Assembly: GCA_017893485.1 (NCBI GenBank)
Contig: JACEHZ010000589.1
Coordinates: forward strand, 850,501 to 914,500
Direction of reading: 5' to 3'
DNA: 64,000 bases
From: Hemerocallis citrina
Taxonomy: Eukaryota > Streptophyta > Magnoliopsida > Asparagales > Asphodelaceae
Below, piece by piece: positions 10,790 to 22,781 of this stretch. The notes below the pieces were generated by a model that saw nothing but the letters and a program-made list of their open reading frames with translations, was not told the origin of the DNA and did no database searches. The position numbers were made by a program, and so were the translations under genes. Position 1 is the stretch's first letter. Each line of letters begins with the position of its first letter.

Positions 10790-11170
10790 TCCAATCTGGG
10801 AAGTTTATGTATATGGCTCATCTTGTGAAGTGGGAAGCGGTACGGGCATTATCCTCAAAGGTCCCGACAACTTCATTCTCCAGTATTCCCTCCGCCTGAC
10901 TTTCCGGCCTCAAACAACGAGGCAGAGTACGAGGCTATGATCGCCAGGCTCACTCTGGTGCACAAGGCAGGGGCCAGACAAATTAGAGCCTTTAGCGACT
11001 TCCAGATCATGGTCAACCAGATAACTGGGGAGTACAAGGCTCGTGACGCTCGGATGGTCCGATATTTGGCGGTAGTCTAGCAACTCCTAGCAACCTTCGA
11101 TTTCTCTTCGGTGAAACGAATCCCTAGGGAGAAAAATGCTCAGGCTGATTCCCTGTCAAAACTGGTCTCG
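10790..11170 (+). pseudogene. Gypsy-1 second (archaeal-type) RNase H pseudogene
   Basis: After the gypsy RNase H comes WEVYVYGSSCEVGSGTG (10797-10848), the start of the additional RNase H known from Tat-lineage elements, where YVDGSS is usual; the first catalytic aspartate is Tyr here. The tail is recognisable as VKRIPREKNAQADSLSKL (about 11111-11164). The middle is frame-shifted and carries stops. Its presence is the main reason for the Tat assignment. Confidence 0.8.
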
Positions 11171-11179
11171 TCAGCCTTC

Positions 11180-12531
11180 GAAGGGCTAGACAACACCGTC
11201 CTAATCGAAGTTCTCTTAAGTCCTAGCATCGACCTCCCAGAAGTCCTCTGCCTCGCCACCGAACCTCAGCCAAACAACTGGATGACTCCCATCAGGAAGT
11301 TTCTGGCCGAGGGCGAGCTTCCTCAAGATCGGGCCGAGGCTAGAAGGACCCGAGTCCGTTCAGAGAGGTTCATCATAATCAACGAGACACTCTTCAACCG
11401 CTCGTACGCAACAACGGACGACAGACCCTATCTTCATTGCCTGGCCCCCGATGAGGCTAAGTACGCTCTGAAGGAATTACATGAAAGAATCGGGGGGTGT
11501 GACATGGGGAGCAGGTCACTCGCAAGAAGCCCTAAACCACGGGTACTACTGGCCGATCATGTTACAAGACGCCCAGGACCTCATCAAAAGATGCGGCCCT
11601 TACCAAAGATTCTCCTCGGTGAAAAGGCTTCCACAAGAGAACCTCAGCTCCCTGGCGAGTCCGACCCCATTTTCTATGTAAAGGATGGATTTGGTCAGAC
11701 CTTTTCCAAAAGCAACGGGCCAAAGGAAGTTCCTCGTGGTGGCCATCGACTACTTCACAAAATGGATTGAGGTAGAGCCCCTAACCACGATCACCGAGCA
11801 CCAAAACTAGCAGTTCTTCTGGAAGAACATCATCTTTAGGTTCGGAATCCCCCAGGTACTTATCACAGACAACGGGACCCAATTCGCAGGCCAAAACTTT
11901 TGGAAGTTTTGCGAAGACGTCGGCGTCCAGCAGTGCTTCTACCGATATGCCACCCCCAGTCAAACGGCCAGGCCGAGAATGCGAACCGTCAAATCCTTGA
12001 CGGCATCAAGAACGGTTGGATAATTCATCAAAGGGGTTGTGGGTCGATGAGTTTCCAAGCATACTCTAGGCACACCGAACGACAAAGAGAATTCCCATGG
12101 GCGAGTCACCATTCAACCTAACCTACGGCACTGAGGCGGTTATCCCTCTAGAGATCGGGCTCCCTTCGCCCAAGATCATGGCCTTCGACGAGGAGAACAA
12201 CTCAATGGGCCAGAAAGCCAACTTGGATCTAATCAACGAGGCCAGGGAAAGATCCGCCATCAGAATAAGCATATACCAACAACGGATCGAGAAGTTTTAC
12301 AACAAGAAGGTCTGGCCCACCAATATCAAGCTTGGTGACCTCATGCTCAGAAAGCTAGCGGTATCCGATCCCGGTAAAAAGAGAAAATTGGCCCCTAATT
12401 GGGAGGGTACGTATAAGGTCTCCGAAGTGGTATGTCCTGACACGTACCGACTCACAGACCTGGGAGGCAGGATCATAAAGAGGACCTAGAACGCAGAACA
12501 CCTCATCAAATTCCACGAAGGGGACAACTAA
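11180..12531 (+). pseudogene. Gypsy-1 integrase pseudogene
   Basis: A zinc-binding N-terminal region (11440-11640, LKELHERIGG, then HGYYWPIM and RCGPYQRF in another frame) is followed by the catalytic core: AIDYFTKWIEVEPL (about 11741), LITDNGTQFAG (about 11855) and GQAENANRQ (about 11965), which hold the three acidic positions in different frames. The C-terminal part (SPFNLTYGTEAVIPLEI, then KLAPNWEGTYKV at about 12385-12420) is the family's chromatin/DNA-binding end. Frameshifts and stops scatter through it. It is the last sense-strand gene of the element. Confidence 0.88.
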
Positions 12532-12654
12532 ACTCCTTGTGTAACAGAAAATCATGTAATCGGCACCACGTGCCCCGCCTTTTTTGTGTAAATAAAAGTG
12601 TAATTCTGTTTCTTTCCTTTCTTGTTCTAATTTTGTGCAAGGAAACTCGGTGCC

Positions 12655-13110
12655 TCTAGCTCGACATTCGGCATTGACCTCGAGCCATACCCTAGATTTC
12701 TCAAGCTTTTTGTGCTAGGCACACGGCACTGACCCCGAACCATATCCTAACTCTTTTACAGAGCACAGGAGCTCGACATTCGGCATTGACCTCGAGCCAT
12801 ACCCTAGCTTTCTCAAACTTTTGGGCTAGGCACTCGACAATGACCCCGAACCACACCCTAACTCTTTTTACAGAGCACAGGAGCTCGACATTCGGCATTG
12901 ACCTCGAGCCATACCCTAGCTTTCTCAAGCTTTTTGGGCTAGGCGCTCGGCAATGACCCCGAACCACATCCTAACTCTTTTACAGAGCACAGGAGCTCAA
13001 CATTCGACATTGACCTCGAGCCATACCCTAGCTTTCTCAAACTTTTAGGCTAGGCGCTCGGAAATGACCCCAAACTACACCAACTTTCTTACAAGATAGG
13101 GCCCGACACT
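12655..13110 (+). repeat. Array A of Gypsy-1 (about 55-bp units in 111-bp pairs)
   Basis: The segment from GCTCGACATTCGG recurs at about 12659, 12770, 12881 and 12993, a spacing of 111-112 bp. Each unit is two related halves of about 55 bp, one with GCTCGACATTCGG..CGAGCC and one with a weaker version (GGCACTCGACAATGACC..GAACC). The units contain the GCTCG-N17-CGAGCC dyad discussed in the findings. It lies between integrase and the antisense genes. Confidence 0.88.
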
Positions 13111-13167
13111 CGGCTTGCACTGCGCACAGCGTCCTAATCTCTTACAAAATAGGAAGGGACAGAAAAA

Positions 13168-13806
13168 TCAAATTTTATTCATCACAAACGCCTTGAATGG
13201 CCACCGTACAAGGAAAGTTATTACAACGCTTCCGCTAATCTCAACATAAGTGTTTTCCTTGGGACTTTTTCGGACAACACGGACCATGTCGAGCCCCACC
13301 GAGTGGGTACGTCCTTCGATGTGCTCGTCCGGCACCACTGGCACCGCTAGTATAGATGTCCCCGCAATAGAGCTCTGCACATCAGCAGACCTCGCCATCT
13401 CTAGATAGAGGGTCGGCGAGGAACCAGAAACAGAGGGGCCTCCTCCCCCAAGATGGCCGAACCAAGACTGACCTGTGCCTAGCATAACTTTCAACCTCTA
13501 AATCTCCAGCTCCTTTTCAACCACAACCTCACGTAGAATGGACTCGAAGGTCTGTCGCCTAGTGGAAGCATCAGATATTGACCAGTTCGTCTTGGCACTC
13601 ATCCAGTCCCGATGGGCTATAGCCTTTTTTAGGCGTGCCGCCTCTAAGCTGAGCTCCTTGAACTTGTTCATAAAATAGCTTATCGCAGCTTCTCGATCGC
13701 GAGCTTGTTTGCGATAGCGGATCAAGACACTCTCCTTGGGCTCTAGCCTTTTTCAAAGTCACCGGACCTCGGCGGAACTGAGGTCGGCACCCAGGATCTC
13801 GTTCAT
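13168..13806 (-). pseudogene. Gypsy-1 antisense frame 2 (coiled-coil-like), broken
   Basis: Read on the - strand from ATG at 13806 (MNEILGADLSSAEV), it matches Gypsy-2 41038-41496 (MHEVLGADHISAEAF). Shared stretches are AISYFMNKFKELSLEAARLKK and NWSISDAS, charged and helix-like, suggesting a coiled coil. It is broken by a stop after 15 codons, a frameshift near 13730 and a stop at about 13498. CCAG lies directly before the ATG, as AG does in Gypsy-2, so it may be a downstream exon of the antisense transcript rather than a separate gene. Function unknown. Confidence 0.65.
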
Positions 13807-16499
13807 CTGGCAAAAAGGGGAGGAAACGAAAATTCACTAAAAAAGCTCGCCAAAAACAGCAAGTCATAGAAGGTCAGCCAAAAACATGATTGTATTAATT
13901 CAAAAATTAGTTACAAAAGGCGGTGGCCAGTCTGCGTTCGGCAAATACAAAAAGAGAGAAAATATTTTAACTACTGCGGAGGGGGGATCTGCACCTCTTC
14001 GTCGGCCGGTGCACCCCCCGCCTCCTTTTCCAAGTGGGGGTCCCTCGGAGCCTCATCTCTCTCGCCACCGAGGGTTAGCGGATGCACGGGGGGCTCCCAC
14101 CCATAGTGGAGATGGTCAATTTTCACCTCAGGGTAAAGGAGAAGAAAGTGCTCCTTCGCTTTATCATACGCTTCGTCTTGGGCGGTCATCAACTCCTCCG
14201 AGGCCGCCATCGCCTGCTCGTTGTAATCCGTTGTCGCCTTTCTCCGAACCGCCGTCAATTCACAGAGATGCTAGTCCTATTGAGAGGCGAGGTTGGCTTG
14301 GAAGGCCAGTGTCGCCCCATGAGCGGCCGTCAGCTCGACCCTCAATTCCTTCGCTTCGCAAAGGTACCGATCGGCATTCCGCTTCTCAGTATGGACCTTC
14401 TTCTCCTAGCACCTCTGCAGCTGCTTTCCGGGCATCAGCGCCTGTTCGAGATAGACAAAGAGTCAGAAAAGAATGCCCAGCACAAAAAGAAAACAGACAA
14501 CAAACCAACTCTTACCACCACTTGAGCTTGAGCCCACTTCATGTAGGCCGTCTCTGTAGTCTTGGTCGTCAGGATGGTCCGGTCGCGGGCTATGGCGAGC
14601 TTATCTGCCACCTCGACAGAGATCGGGCCCTCGGCCAGCGAAACTCCCTTCTTAACCACCCAGTCCGGGGCGAACGGACTTAGGCCCCTCTCGCCCACCA
14701 TCTGTCGGGCTTCGGGATGGACAGAGGGAATCCCCGCCTTCAGGACGTCGGCAACCTTGCGGCTAATGGAGCTCGGCCTCGACTCTTTCGCCTCTTGGGA
14801 CGAGTGTCTTTTCTTCGAATTCTTAGAGGGTGGCTCCGAAGAGACCTGCGCCGCCCCCTGGACTGATCCCGCTGCCGATGCTGCCTTCTCGGCCCTCTTT
14901 TTCTGGGCCAATGCTAGTAGGGCCTTCCTTACCTCGAGCTTCGATGGGTCCATCGCTGTAGAGAAAAAAAGAATGTCAACACGAAAGCAGAAAATTAGAC
15001 AAGAACGAAACAAAAACATACAAGGGTCGATTGGGCTCAGTCTGGCTCGGGCTAGGTGTAACTCTGCCACGCGCGGCCAACCGATGTTGTACCCCTCGAC
15101 AATTTTGTCCGCATAAACCCACTCTGCCTTCGTCAAGTCCCTCCGCCTCAGGGGTTTGAGGTTCGGCTTGTAGAAATTCCAGACCGTAGGAATTTTCCAA
15201 GGCAACTTGCTCCCGACTACAAAGGACTTCTCCTCCCACCCTTTATGGAATCTGGATGACCATGCACCACCTTCTTGTGAGGACGGGGGGATATGTAGAA
15301 TATGAAATCCATATCTCTGAGTGAGCTCACCCCCAGGACAGCTCGGAAGTACTTCAACTTCAGCGGGACCTTCTTCTCCTAGCATTTCAGAATGAAGCAG
15401 ACCAGCTGCTTCCACGAATTGGGGCCGTATTGCATTGGGCATAGCTCCCCCCACCTCAGCACCTCTTAATAAACGGGTGCAGTGGCAACCTTAGTCCCGA
15501 GATGAAGGCATCCTCAGGAAACATGCAGAAGCCGGGAGCCAACTTGGTGGTGGGATGGAGACTAGGGCTCGGAACCATCAGCTCGTACTTCTGAGGAATG
15601 AAGTATTTGGCCCTTATTATGGGCAGATAATTGGCCTTCAGCGCACACTAGACGTTGTCCATATGTATCTGGGGTCGGCCAGACGAAGGCACCTCCACGT
15701 TGAATTGGACCAAGTCTTTTACATCGTCAGGATACATCCTGATCGACCATGGCTTCTTGTAATAGGGGATGTCGAGCCCATGCTTTGGTTCGAACTCATC
15801 TGGTGTCCTTGGATTATCCAGCAGACGCCACTTCCTCTTCTTTTTACGGATACGAGGTGCCTTCGACGAAGATGGTGTCGATAAAGGGGAGAGCGGGGGA
15901 AGAACCTATCCTCCCTTGTCTTATTCCCTATCTTCCTCTTCCTCTTCCTCTCCCTCTGTAGCGCCCCGAATTTTCAATATGATATCTCAGAAATACGTGG
16001 CACAATTTTCAGCATCAACCTTAATTGTAATAGTAAACATAGCCAAAATATATATAAAATTTTTCAACTTTTATTACATTAATTCTTTACAAAACACAGC
16101 GGAAAAAAAATACCTTGAATTACAAATTCTTTCTTTTACAACACATTCTTTTACAATTTTACATAAGCCACAACATCAATTCTATCTCATGCATCCAAAT
16201 CCAAGGCTATAGGTACCTACCTGTAAAACATAAGACTAGAGATAACCCTAACCCCCAAAACTACAGGGGTCATCCATAATGGTCTGAGTGACATCAAAAG
16301 AAATGCAACATAAATAAAGCATAAAGGATAAAGTCATAGACAACATATATCAACAATAACAATAAATCAAACATGAAAACATCGAGTGAAATTAGACTAA
16401 GTGTCAAGTGTAGAAAAACAAGAAACAACATGCATATCAATGCTATCTGCTGACTCTCTAATGCATACTTGTCAGATTCTATGCATCCCACAATACATA

Positions 16500-16870
16500 G
16501 GTCCGGTGCAAGCCTTTATCGTTCTCCACTTAATAGGGTTAAATCCCTCGTCATGCAACTAATCCTACTACGGTAATGGAAACAAAATCCAGAATACTCT
16601 ACGAATAGGCATCACAACCCTCGACGTGCAAGCATCATGTAAGAATAGCTCAACAAAACCGGTCACCTCCCTGCTGTGTACCCCACGAATAGGCTTGCGA
16701 GGCCCTCGACGTGCAGATACAATAGGTACATCTCGTAAATAGGTCCGTCAACCCTCAACACGCGAATGCAACCTGCATGCTCGGTGAATAGGCCTGTAGA
16801 CCCTCGACATACGAACATACAAATGTCCTCTCGAGATAGAACAACACACAAGTCCTGGAACACATCTGTT
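16500..16870. repeat. Degenerate short repeats in LTR-like unit 1
   Basis: Variants of 'CGAATAGG..CCCTCGACGTGC' recur at about 16600, 16686, 16735 and 16786 with roughly 50-85 bp spacing. Copies differ a good deal. It may be a regulatory or structural segment of the LTR. Confidence 0.5.
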
Positions 16871-17185
16871 GGACCTAAACCAAGAGCATATACTTACGTT
16901 TCCCAAGTTCCATCACATCTCCACTAATGTCTGTCCTTAAGTTAGTTATTATTAAAAACACAAAATCCCCCTCTCTAGAGTTAGTGTATCATGTCGGACT
17001 TAATTCCGCAAAACAATTCCAATGACCCCAACTGGTCAAAATCCACAAAATCTCATCTGCCGGTTCACAGGACCCCCACTCAACTCTTAGAGATTCACAA
17101 CTCAACCATCAATACAAAATAAATCTTTCATTTTAGTTACTTCATATCAGTGTTAACTTACTCACAAAAATTCATTCATGTTGTT

Positions 17186-17186
<1 letters not shown>

Positions 17187-17260
<74 letters not shown>
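17187..17260. repeat. (TA)n(GA)n microsatellite
   Basis: About 17 TA units run directly into about 19 AG units within LTR-like unit 1. Confidence 0.95.
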
Positions 17261-17262
<2 letters not shown>

Positions 17263-18235
17263 TTACCGAATAGAAGTGTGCACAATGTGCATATAATTTC
17301 CTTTACTGAAATGCAGTTTGTGTGTATATATATGAGATATAGAAAACCCTTTTCACTAAATTGAAACATATGCAGGATATATATATGATATAGAGAATTC
17401 CCTCTTTACTGATATGGAGTATAACAAGGTATATACAAGATATAGAAAGAAAATCCCTTTCACTGTGATGAAGCCTGTGTGTATATATTGATTTAGAAAG
17501 AAATTCCTTTTACTGGTATGAAGTATCTGTGTATGCATATATATGATATATATAGAAAACCTTTTACTGATATGTGTATGTATATATATCTGATACATGG
17601 AAAAACCTTTCACTGAAGTGTAGTATATGTATATATATATATATCTATGATATATATAGAAAAATCTCTCTTTACTGAAATGAAGTATATGGGGATATAT
17701 ATGTGATATATAGAAATCTCTCTTTACTGAAGTGAAACACATACAGACTAAAGTGGAGTATATACAGAAAACATAGAAGATTTAGAAAAACTCCTTTTTA
17801 CTGATATAATGTATCTGTGTACATATATATATATATACGATATATAGAAATTCCTCTTTACTGAGTTGAAAAGAAACATATGTAGATTATATACAAGATG
17901 CCCTTTTTGTTAAAATTAAGCAAAAGCAGGTTATATAAAAGATGAACCATATGCAGGATATAGAAGGTGAACTTTATTGAATTTAAAGCTTATGCAGATA
18001 TAGAAATAGGTATTCTATTGAATTGAAACATATGCAGCTTTAGAAGAAGGTCTTTATTGAACTGAAGTGTATGCAGAATACATAGAAGAAGCCCTCTAAT
18101 TAAAATGGAGCATATGCAGGTATAAGAGTGAACTATATGCAGGATATAGAAGTTTGAACTCTATGCAGGATATAGGAAATACTCTGTTGTTGAAATGAAG
18201 TAAATGCAGGTTGTAAAAGATGAACCATATGCAAA
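17260..18235. repeat. Degenerate array of roughly 50-65-bp units
   Basis: The phrase 'GATATAGAAAATCCCTTTTACTG' followed by AAATGAAGTATATGCAGG or a variant recurs about fifteen times (for example near 17340, 17450, 17510, 17650, 17710, 17850, 18055, 18165). Units contain many TATA/ATAT steps. The copies are too diverged to set an exact period by eye. The array belongs to LTR-like unit 1. Confidence 0.7.
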
Positions 18236-20670
18236 CACAAAGAAAACCACCAACACAGTACTTACGACTACTACTACTTAGACAAGATACAGGTTGTGTG
18301 TGTAAAGGTGGATTTTGTTCATGTGTGCACATGCACAATAGTGCAGCAGCAATCTGCAGCTTATAAAAACTGATACTCAACCCAAACTTTAAGCAACTTA
18401 TTACTTAATCAAAATGTAAACTAGTTTCTTGATGGTTGATAAAGTAAATTAGGACTTTCAAAGCATCAATTTACATACTCTGGTATAACAATTCTATATG
18501 TGTATATATCTATATCTGTAGGTATGAACAGTAGCCTGCTAGCTCAGCATACCCTATAATGAGTCTAAAATCCCTCTTCATGATGGAAGCAGTACATAAA
18601 TACACATTAGATCAAATAATACAATGGATAACCATACCCAGTCTTGCTAGTTCAAGCCTCAACCAAAAATCAACCTTATAAGAATTTTTACTCAAAGTTT
18701 AGTTTTGAAAAACTCAACCTGCACATGAAGATGATGAAAAATTCTTCTTCTTCGAACCTGATTTCCTATCAAAATCTCATTATGTGTGATTATCGAATTC
18801 ATACACAGGTAGTTCTATTATTTCAGTTCTCACATCCACAAATCTTTAAAACAGTAATGTATAAAAGTGAATGTGTATATGTGTGTATATTATTATGTGT
18901 GTGCACATATATAGATCAAGTTAAAGCATGCAGTCTCATAAATAGAAAGTAGTAAAATGTTGAAATGATCTCAGTATGAAACAAAGCAAGATTTAATTGA
19001 GAACTTTACAAAACACACAAAATCCAACTTTCAATCTGTACACAATCAGACCCGAACAAAACCCCACTTCATCTTTCAAACTTGATCCCTTTTAAATTCA
19101 ATAACTCTACTACAATCTGTTATATACATACCTCACTAAGTACTATAGTTAACTTGTGAATATATGTGATAACTACATACATATAATCAAGTTTCACTCA
19201 TCCAAACTCATAACAGATCATGTATATATAGGTACATACAGTAAAGGTGAATTTTTGTTCATCTCTTATGAAAAAATCAATACACAACTCATATAATGTA
19301 AGCAAAACAGCAAGATTAGAATGCAAAACCACACCCCTGAATTCTATTAGGTTCTTTAGTAATCCCAAGTCATTAGATTAGGGTTCCAATCATCAATAAT
19401 GTAGTTTCATGAAAAAGATTCAATTTTTGATTCATCTGCTCATCAAATTCATTATATCTTCACATCATCATCTAATATGCTTATTAATAGATAAAACATC
19501 GCATACAAAATGCTTAGAACAATAAGAAAATAAAAATACGTCACTCACCTTATTGAAGAATCAACCGAAGAAAAATAAGAAATAAGAAAAACTCCTTCGC
19601 AAGAAAATCAAGATCCTCGCTTTAAAACTCCAAGAAAATAATAGTAAGAAAACCCTTTGTGTTGTGCAGCAAAGAGACGGCTGCACTCCACCCTTAAATA
19701 GGTCGGGATTCCAAGAAATTATGGTTTTGAATAGATTTTTAAAATACCTCTTTTAAATATATCTTTACATATATAGATCCTTATACTTGGAAATTAAATA
19801 AAACCGACTTAATTGAGATTTAAAAACAAAAACACCCACTCTACAATCAGCCAGCACTGTTTTGAAAATCCAGAAAAACAAAATTGCACTATTGCCCCTC
19901 TAAGTGGCAATTTTGCAAAAAGACCATTTTTCAACAAAACTTACAAAATAAACCAAATTTATTAAAATAAAAATTAAACCCTTTACCTCTGAGTTGACCA
20001 GGCATCATGCCCAGCCCAAAAATCTGAAAATCTGGAGTTTTTACTCCAAGTGGTAATTTTGGACAAAAGTCTCTCTTCTTGTAATATTTGCAAATAGGTC
20101 TAATAATTATCAGAAAATTCATAAATAATATCTAATAATAAATAATGAGTTTTCCCAAAATAATTTTTTACTTTGAACTTCCCAAGAAAATATTTGCACG
20201 TGTAAAAAGGTAAATTCCAGAAAAATGATAATTAAATCACCAAAATTCATTTTAATTCATTTATTAATCTTAAAAGAATTATTTACAAATCTGGGGTATT
20301 GCACTCTCGGCTCCTACCTGCTCCACCTCCTCCTCCTCTCCCTTGGCTCGTCCCTGCTCCAACTCCCCATCCTCGTCCTCCTCGCCCAAAGCCTCTACCA
20401 CCTCTGGCTTACGACTTTGGAGGGGGAACAAATCTAAAACCTGATCACCCATATCCCAGGACGTGGAATCCGACTCGCATTCGCCCTCATCCCGGCCAGA
20501 AAAACTCGCTTCGGAGCCGGACTGAGAGCGCGATATTACAAAAGAAAATACTAACCTGAATACCGTAAACGGAGAGATCACCGTAAAAGTTACCGTCGGA
20601 TGGTTAGAGAGAGAAGCTCCTGCATTTTATAGAGAGAAGGCAAAGTGAAGAAATGGAGTGGTGAGTGGGG

Positions 20671-20678
20671 GATTTATA
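20671..20678 (-). promoter_or_regulatory. TATA box upstream of Gypsy-1 antisense gene 1
   Basis: On the - strand the sequence reads TATAAATCCCCC, about 90 bp before the readable antisense frame. Gypsy-2 has TATAAATCCCCC at 34510-34521 in the same position relative to its antisense gene. Conservation between the elements supports a real antisense promoter. Confidence 0.65.
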
Positions 20679-20815
20679 GAGTGGAAACGACTCCTCAAAT
20701 TCAATGTCAAAATCCTCACCATCCCATCTTGATCATCAAGATCTAACGGCCACTAGGATTTCAAATGCCTCGAATTCCACCCCCATGACGTTAGCATCAC
20801 GTACAACTTCCTAGC

Positions 20816-21989
20816 TTTTACAACAAACTGAGGGGCTCGATACTCGGCAGTGACCTTGAGCCATCCTCTAGCTTTTACAGCAAGCTTGGGGGCTCGATGA
20901 TCAGTAGCAATCCCAAGTCATCCCCTAGCTTTTATAGCAAGCTGGGGGCGTGATGCTTGGTAGTGATCGCGATCCATCCCCTAGCTTTTACAGCAAGCTT
21001 GGGGGATCGACGGTCAGTAGCAATCTCAAGCCATCCCCTAGCTTTTATAGAAAGCTTGGGGGCTCGACGCTCGGTAGCAATCCCAATCCATCACCTATCT
21101 TTTACAGCAAGCTGGGGGGGCTCGACGCTCGGCAGTGACCTCGAGCCATCCCCTAGCTTTTAAAGCAAGCTCGGAGGCTCGACGGTCGGTAGCGATCCCG
21201 AGCCATTCCCGAGCTTTTACAACAAGCTGCGGGGCTCGATGCTCGGCAGCGACCTCGGGCCATCCCATAGCTTTTACAGCAAGTTTGGGGGCTCGACGGT
21301 AGGTAGCGATCCCGAGCCATCCCCTAGCTTTTTACAGCAAACCGGGGCTCGACACTCGGCAGTGACTTCGAGCCATCCCCTAGCTTTTACAACAAGCTTG
21401 GGGGCTCGACGGTTGGTAGTGATCCCGAGCCATCCCCTAGATTTTATAGCAAGCTGGGGGGCCGACGCTCGGCAGTGACCTCAAGCCACCCCCTAGCTTT
21501 TACAACAAGTTTGGGGGCTCAACGGTCGGTAGCGATCCCGAGCAATCCCTAGCTATTACAGCAAGCTGGGGGGCTCGACGCTCGGTAGCAACCTCGAGCC
21601 ATCCCCTAGCTTTTACAGCAAGCTTGGGGGCTTGACGGTCGGTAACGATCCCGAGCCATCCCCTAGCTTTTACAGCAAGCTTGGGGGCTCGATGCTCGGC
21701 TGCGATTCCGAGCCACACCCTAGCTTTTACAACAAGCTTGGGGGCTTGACGCTCGATAGCGATTCCGAGCCACCCCCTAGATTTTACAGAAAGCTGGGGG
21801 GCTCGACGTTCGGCATTGACCTCGAGCCACCCCCTAGCTTTTACAGCAAGCTTAGGGGCTCATGCTCGGCAGTGGTTCCGAGCCACACCCTAGCTATTAC
21901 AACAAGCTTGGGGGCTCGACGCTCGGTAGCGATTCCGAGCCACCCCTAGCTTTTACAGTAAGCTGGGGGACTCGACACTCGGCATTGAC
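20816..21989 (+). repeat. Array B of Gypsy-1, left part (about 57-bp units)
   Basis: About twenty units begin GGGGGCTCGACGCTCGG and continue ..CGAGCCATCCCCTAGCTTTTACAGCAAGCT in variants, spaced 56-57 bp (for example 20832, 20889, 20946, 21002, 21059, 21117). Nearly all hold GGCTCG-N17-CGAGCC. The array is cut by Copia-2 and continues at 25047. Confidence 0.93.
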
Positions 21990-21994
21990 CTCGA

Positions 21995-22740
21995 TGTTAG
22001 GATTGTGTCTTGTATACTCTTTGTTCATATTAGAAGAAGTTAAGATGAAGCACGAAGGTCGAAGCGTCGAAGTGATTAGAAGGGAAAACAGTAGCAGTAA
22101 GGTACAGGTATAGTTGCGGTCGACTGTCCTATGTTGCGGTTGACTGCACCCCCCGACCGTGCCCCCCGACTGCTCGAAGTACAGGGAATGTCAGAAAGTG
22201 GTACGGTCAACCGGTTTTGTTGGACGGTCAACCAACCGCGGTGCTGTGTTCATTTTGGGCTCCGATTTGTTAGGTCATTTCAGCCCAATCTTCAACTCCA
22301 AGTTAGATCGTGCGGCTCCTATTTAGTTACTTCTTTTTAGGTTATATCGGACGACTGAGAATCAAGATTAGACCTAGGTTTCTCTCTATTCTTCTATATA
22401 TATTGTAAACTCCTCCAATATGAGTGGGAGTACTTCATAGATTATTTTCTCCAGTGCAAAGAAAGGCTCGAAAGAGAGATAGTTCTTCGTGGGTGAGTTT
22501 AATTCCTTGTATTGAGTGAATCAATAACTCCTTGTAATCTCTTCTAGTTGAATATTAGATCTCTCTATATTTCCCCCCGGATTAAGCAAAAACTAACCGG
22601 GATAAGTCATCAGTGTGTTTGTGTTAGTTTGGTGGATCTACTTGCTTGCTCAATTTATTCGTCTCGTCTACTTCAACTTCCTCATTGTTCTATTAGTTCC
22701 GCTGCGACAACAGGCGTTGGTTGACGCATTAATCCCAACA
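21995..22740 (+). repeat. Copia-2 5' LTR
   Basis: It starts TGTTAGGATTGTG and ends AATCCCAACA. It carries GTCGAC-like motifs in pairs: GCGGTCGAC/GCGGTTGAC at 22116 and 22136 and ACGGTCAACC twice at 22203 and 22224. Confidence 0.92.
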
Positions 22741-22742
22741 AT

Positions 22743-22754
22743 TGGTATCAGAGA
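22743..22754 (+). promoter_or_regulatory. Copia-2 primer-binding site
   Basis: TTGGTATCAGAG directly follows the LTR (two bases in), the standard plant Copia site for initiator tRNA-Met. Confidence 0.88.
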
Positions 22755-22781
22755 TTCAGGTTGCCGAGTCTCTTGGTTAAG

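Larger units (their letters stand above)
15957..20303 (-). mobile_element. LTR-like unit 1 (probable solo LTR, 4.3 kb) inside Gypsy-1
   Basis: Read on the - strand it begins TGCAATACCCC and ends GGGGCGCTACA, which are imperfect inverted ends, and is flanked by CCCTC (15952-15956) and CTCTC (20304-20308), a 4-of-5 match. No polymerase or gag is seen. A TATA-like TATTTAAG on the - strand (19693-19700), followed by a CT-rich leader and a GGTGAGTGA donor-like site near 19550, fits an LTR promoter. TGTAACACCCC-type ends and kilobase-size LTRs are, from memory, typical of plant Tekay/Del-type chromoviruses. A non-autonomous element is the alternative. Confidence 0.65.
13971..20581 (-). pseudogene. 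Gypsy-1 antisense gene 1 (PF04195-like), split by an insertion
   Basis: On the - strand the frame runs from about 20581 to 20304, is cut by the LTR-like unit 15957-20303, and resumes from 15951 to 13971. The first part is serine/acid rich (SQSGSEASFSG). The middle is PF04195-like (WGAMPNAIRPQFVEAAG region, FHKGWEEKSFVV, PWKIPTVWNF, GWPRVAELHLARARLSP). The last part is a charged, helix-rich tail ending ..EEVQIPPPQ. Two introns are visible, 14956-15021 (GTATGT..CTACAG) and 14442-14515 (GTAAGA..GAACAG), at the positions also used in Gypsy-2. No ATG is clear; 20581 is GTG. PF04195 proteins are plant-specific and of unknown function; frame breaks make this copy inactive. Confidence 0.75.

Noticed and set aside
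12701..12967. Repetitive open frame of 88 codons on the - strand across array A.
   Set aside because: It is a by-product of the tandem repeat. Similar frames across 20950-22100 and 32260-34320 were left out for the same reason.
13886..14683. A 265-codon proline/serine-rich frame on the + strand of Gypsy-1.
   Set aside because: It is the mirror frame of the antisense gene on the - strand, whose conserved motifs and introns are matched in Gypsy-2.
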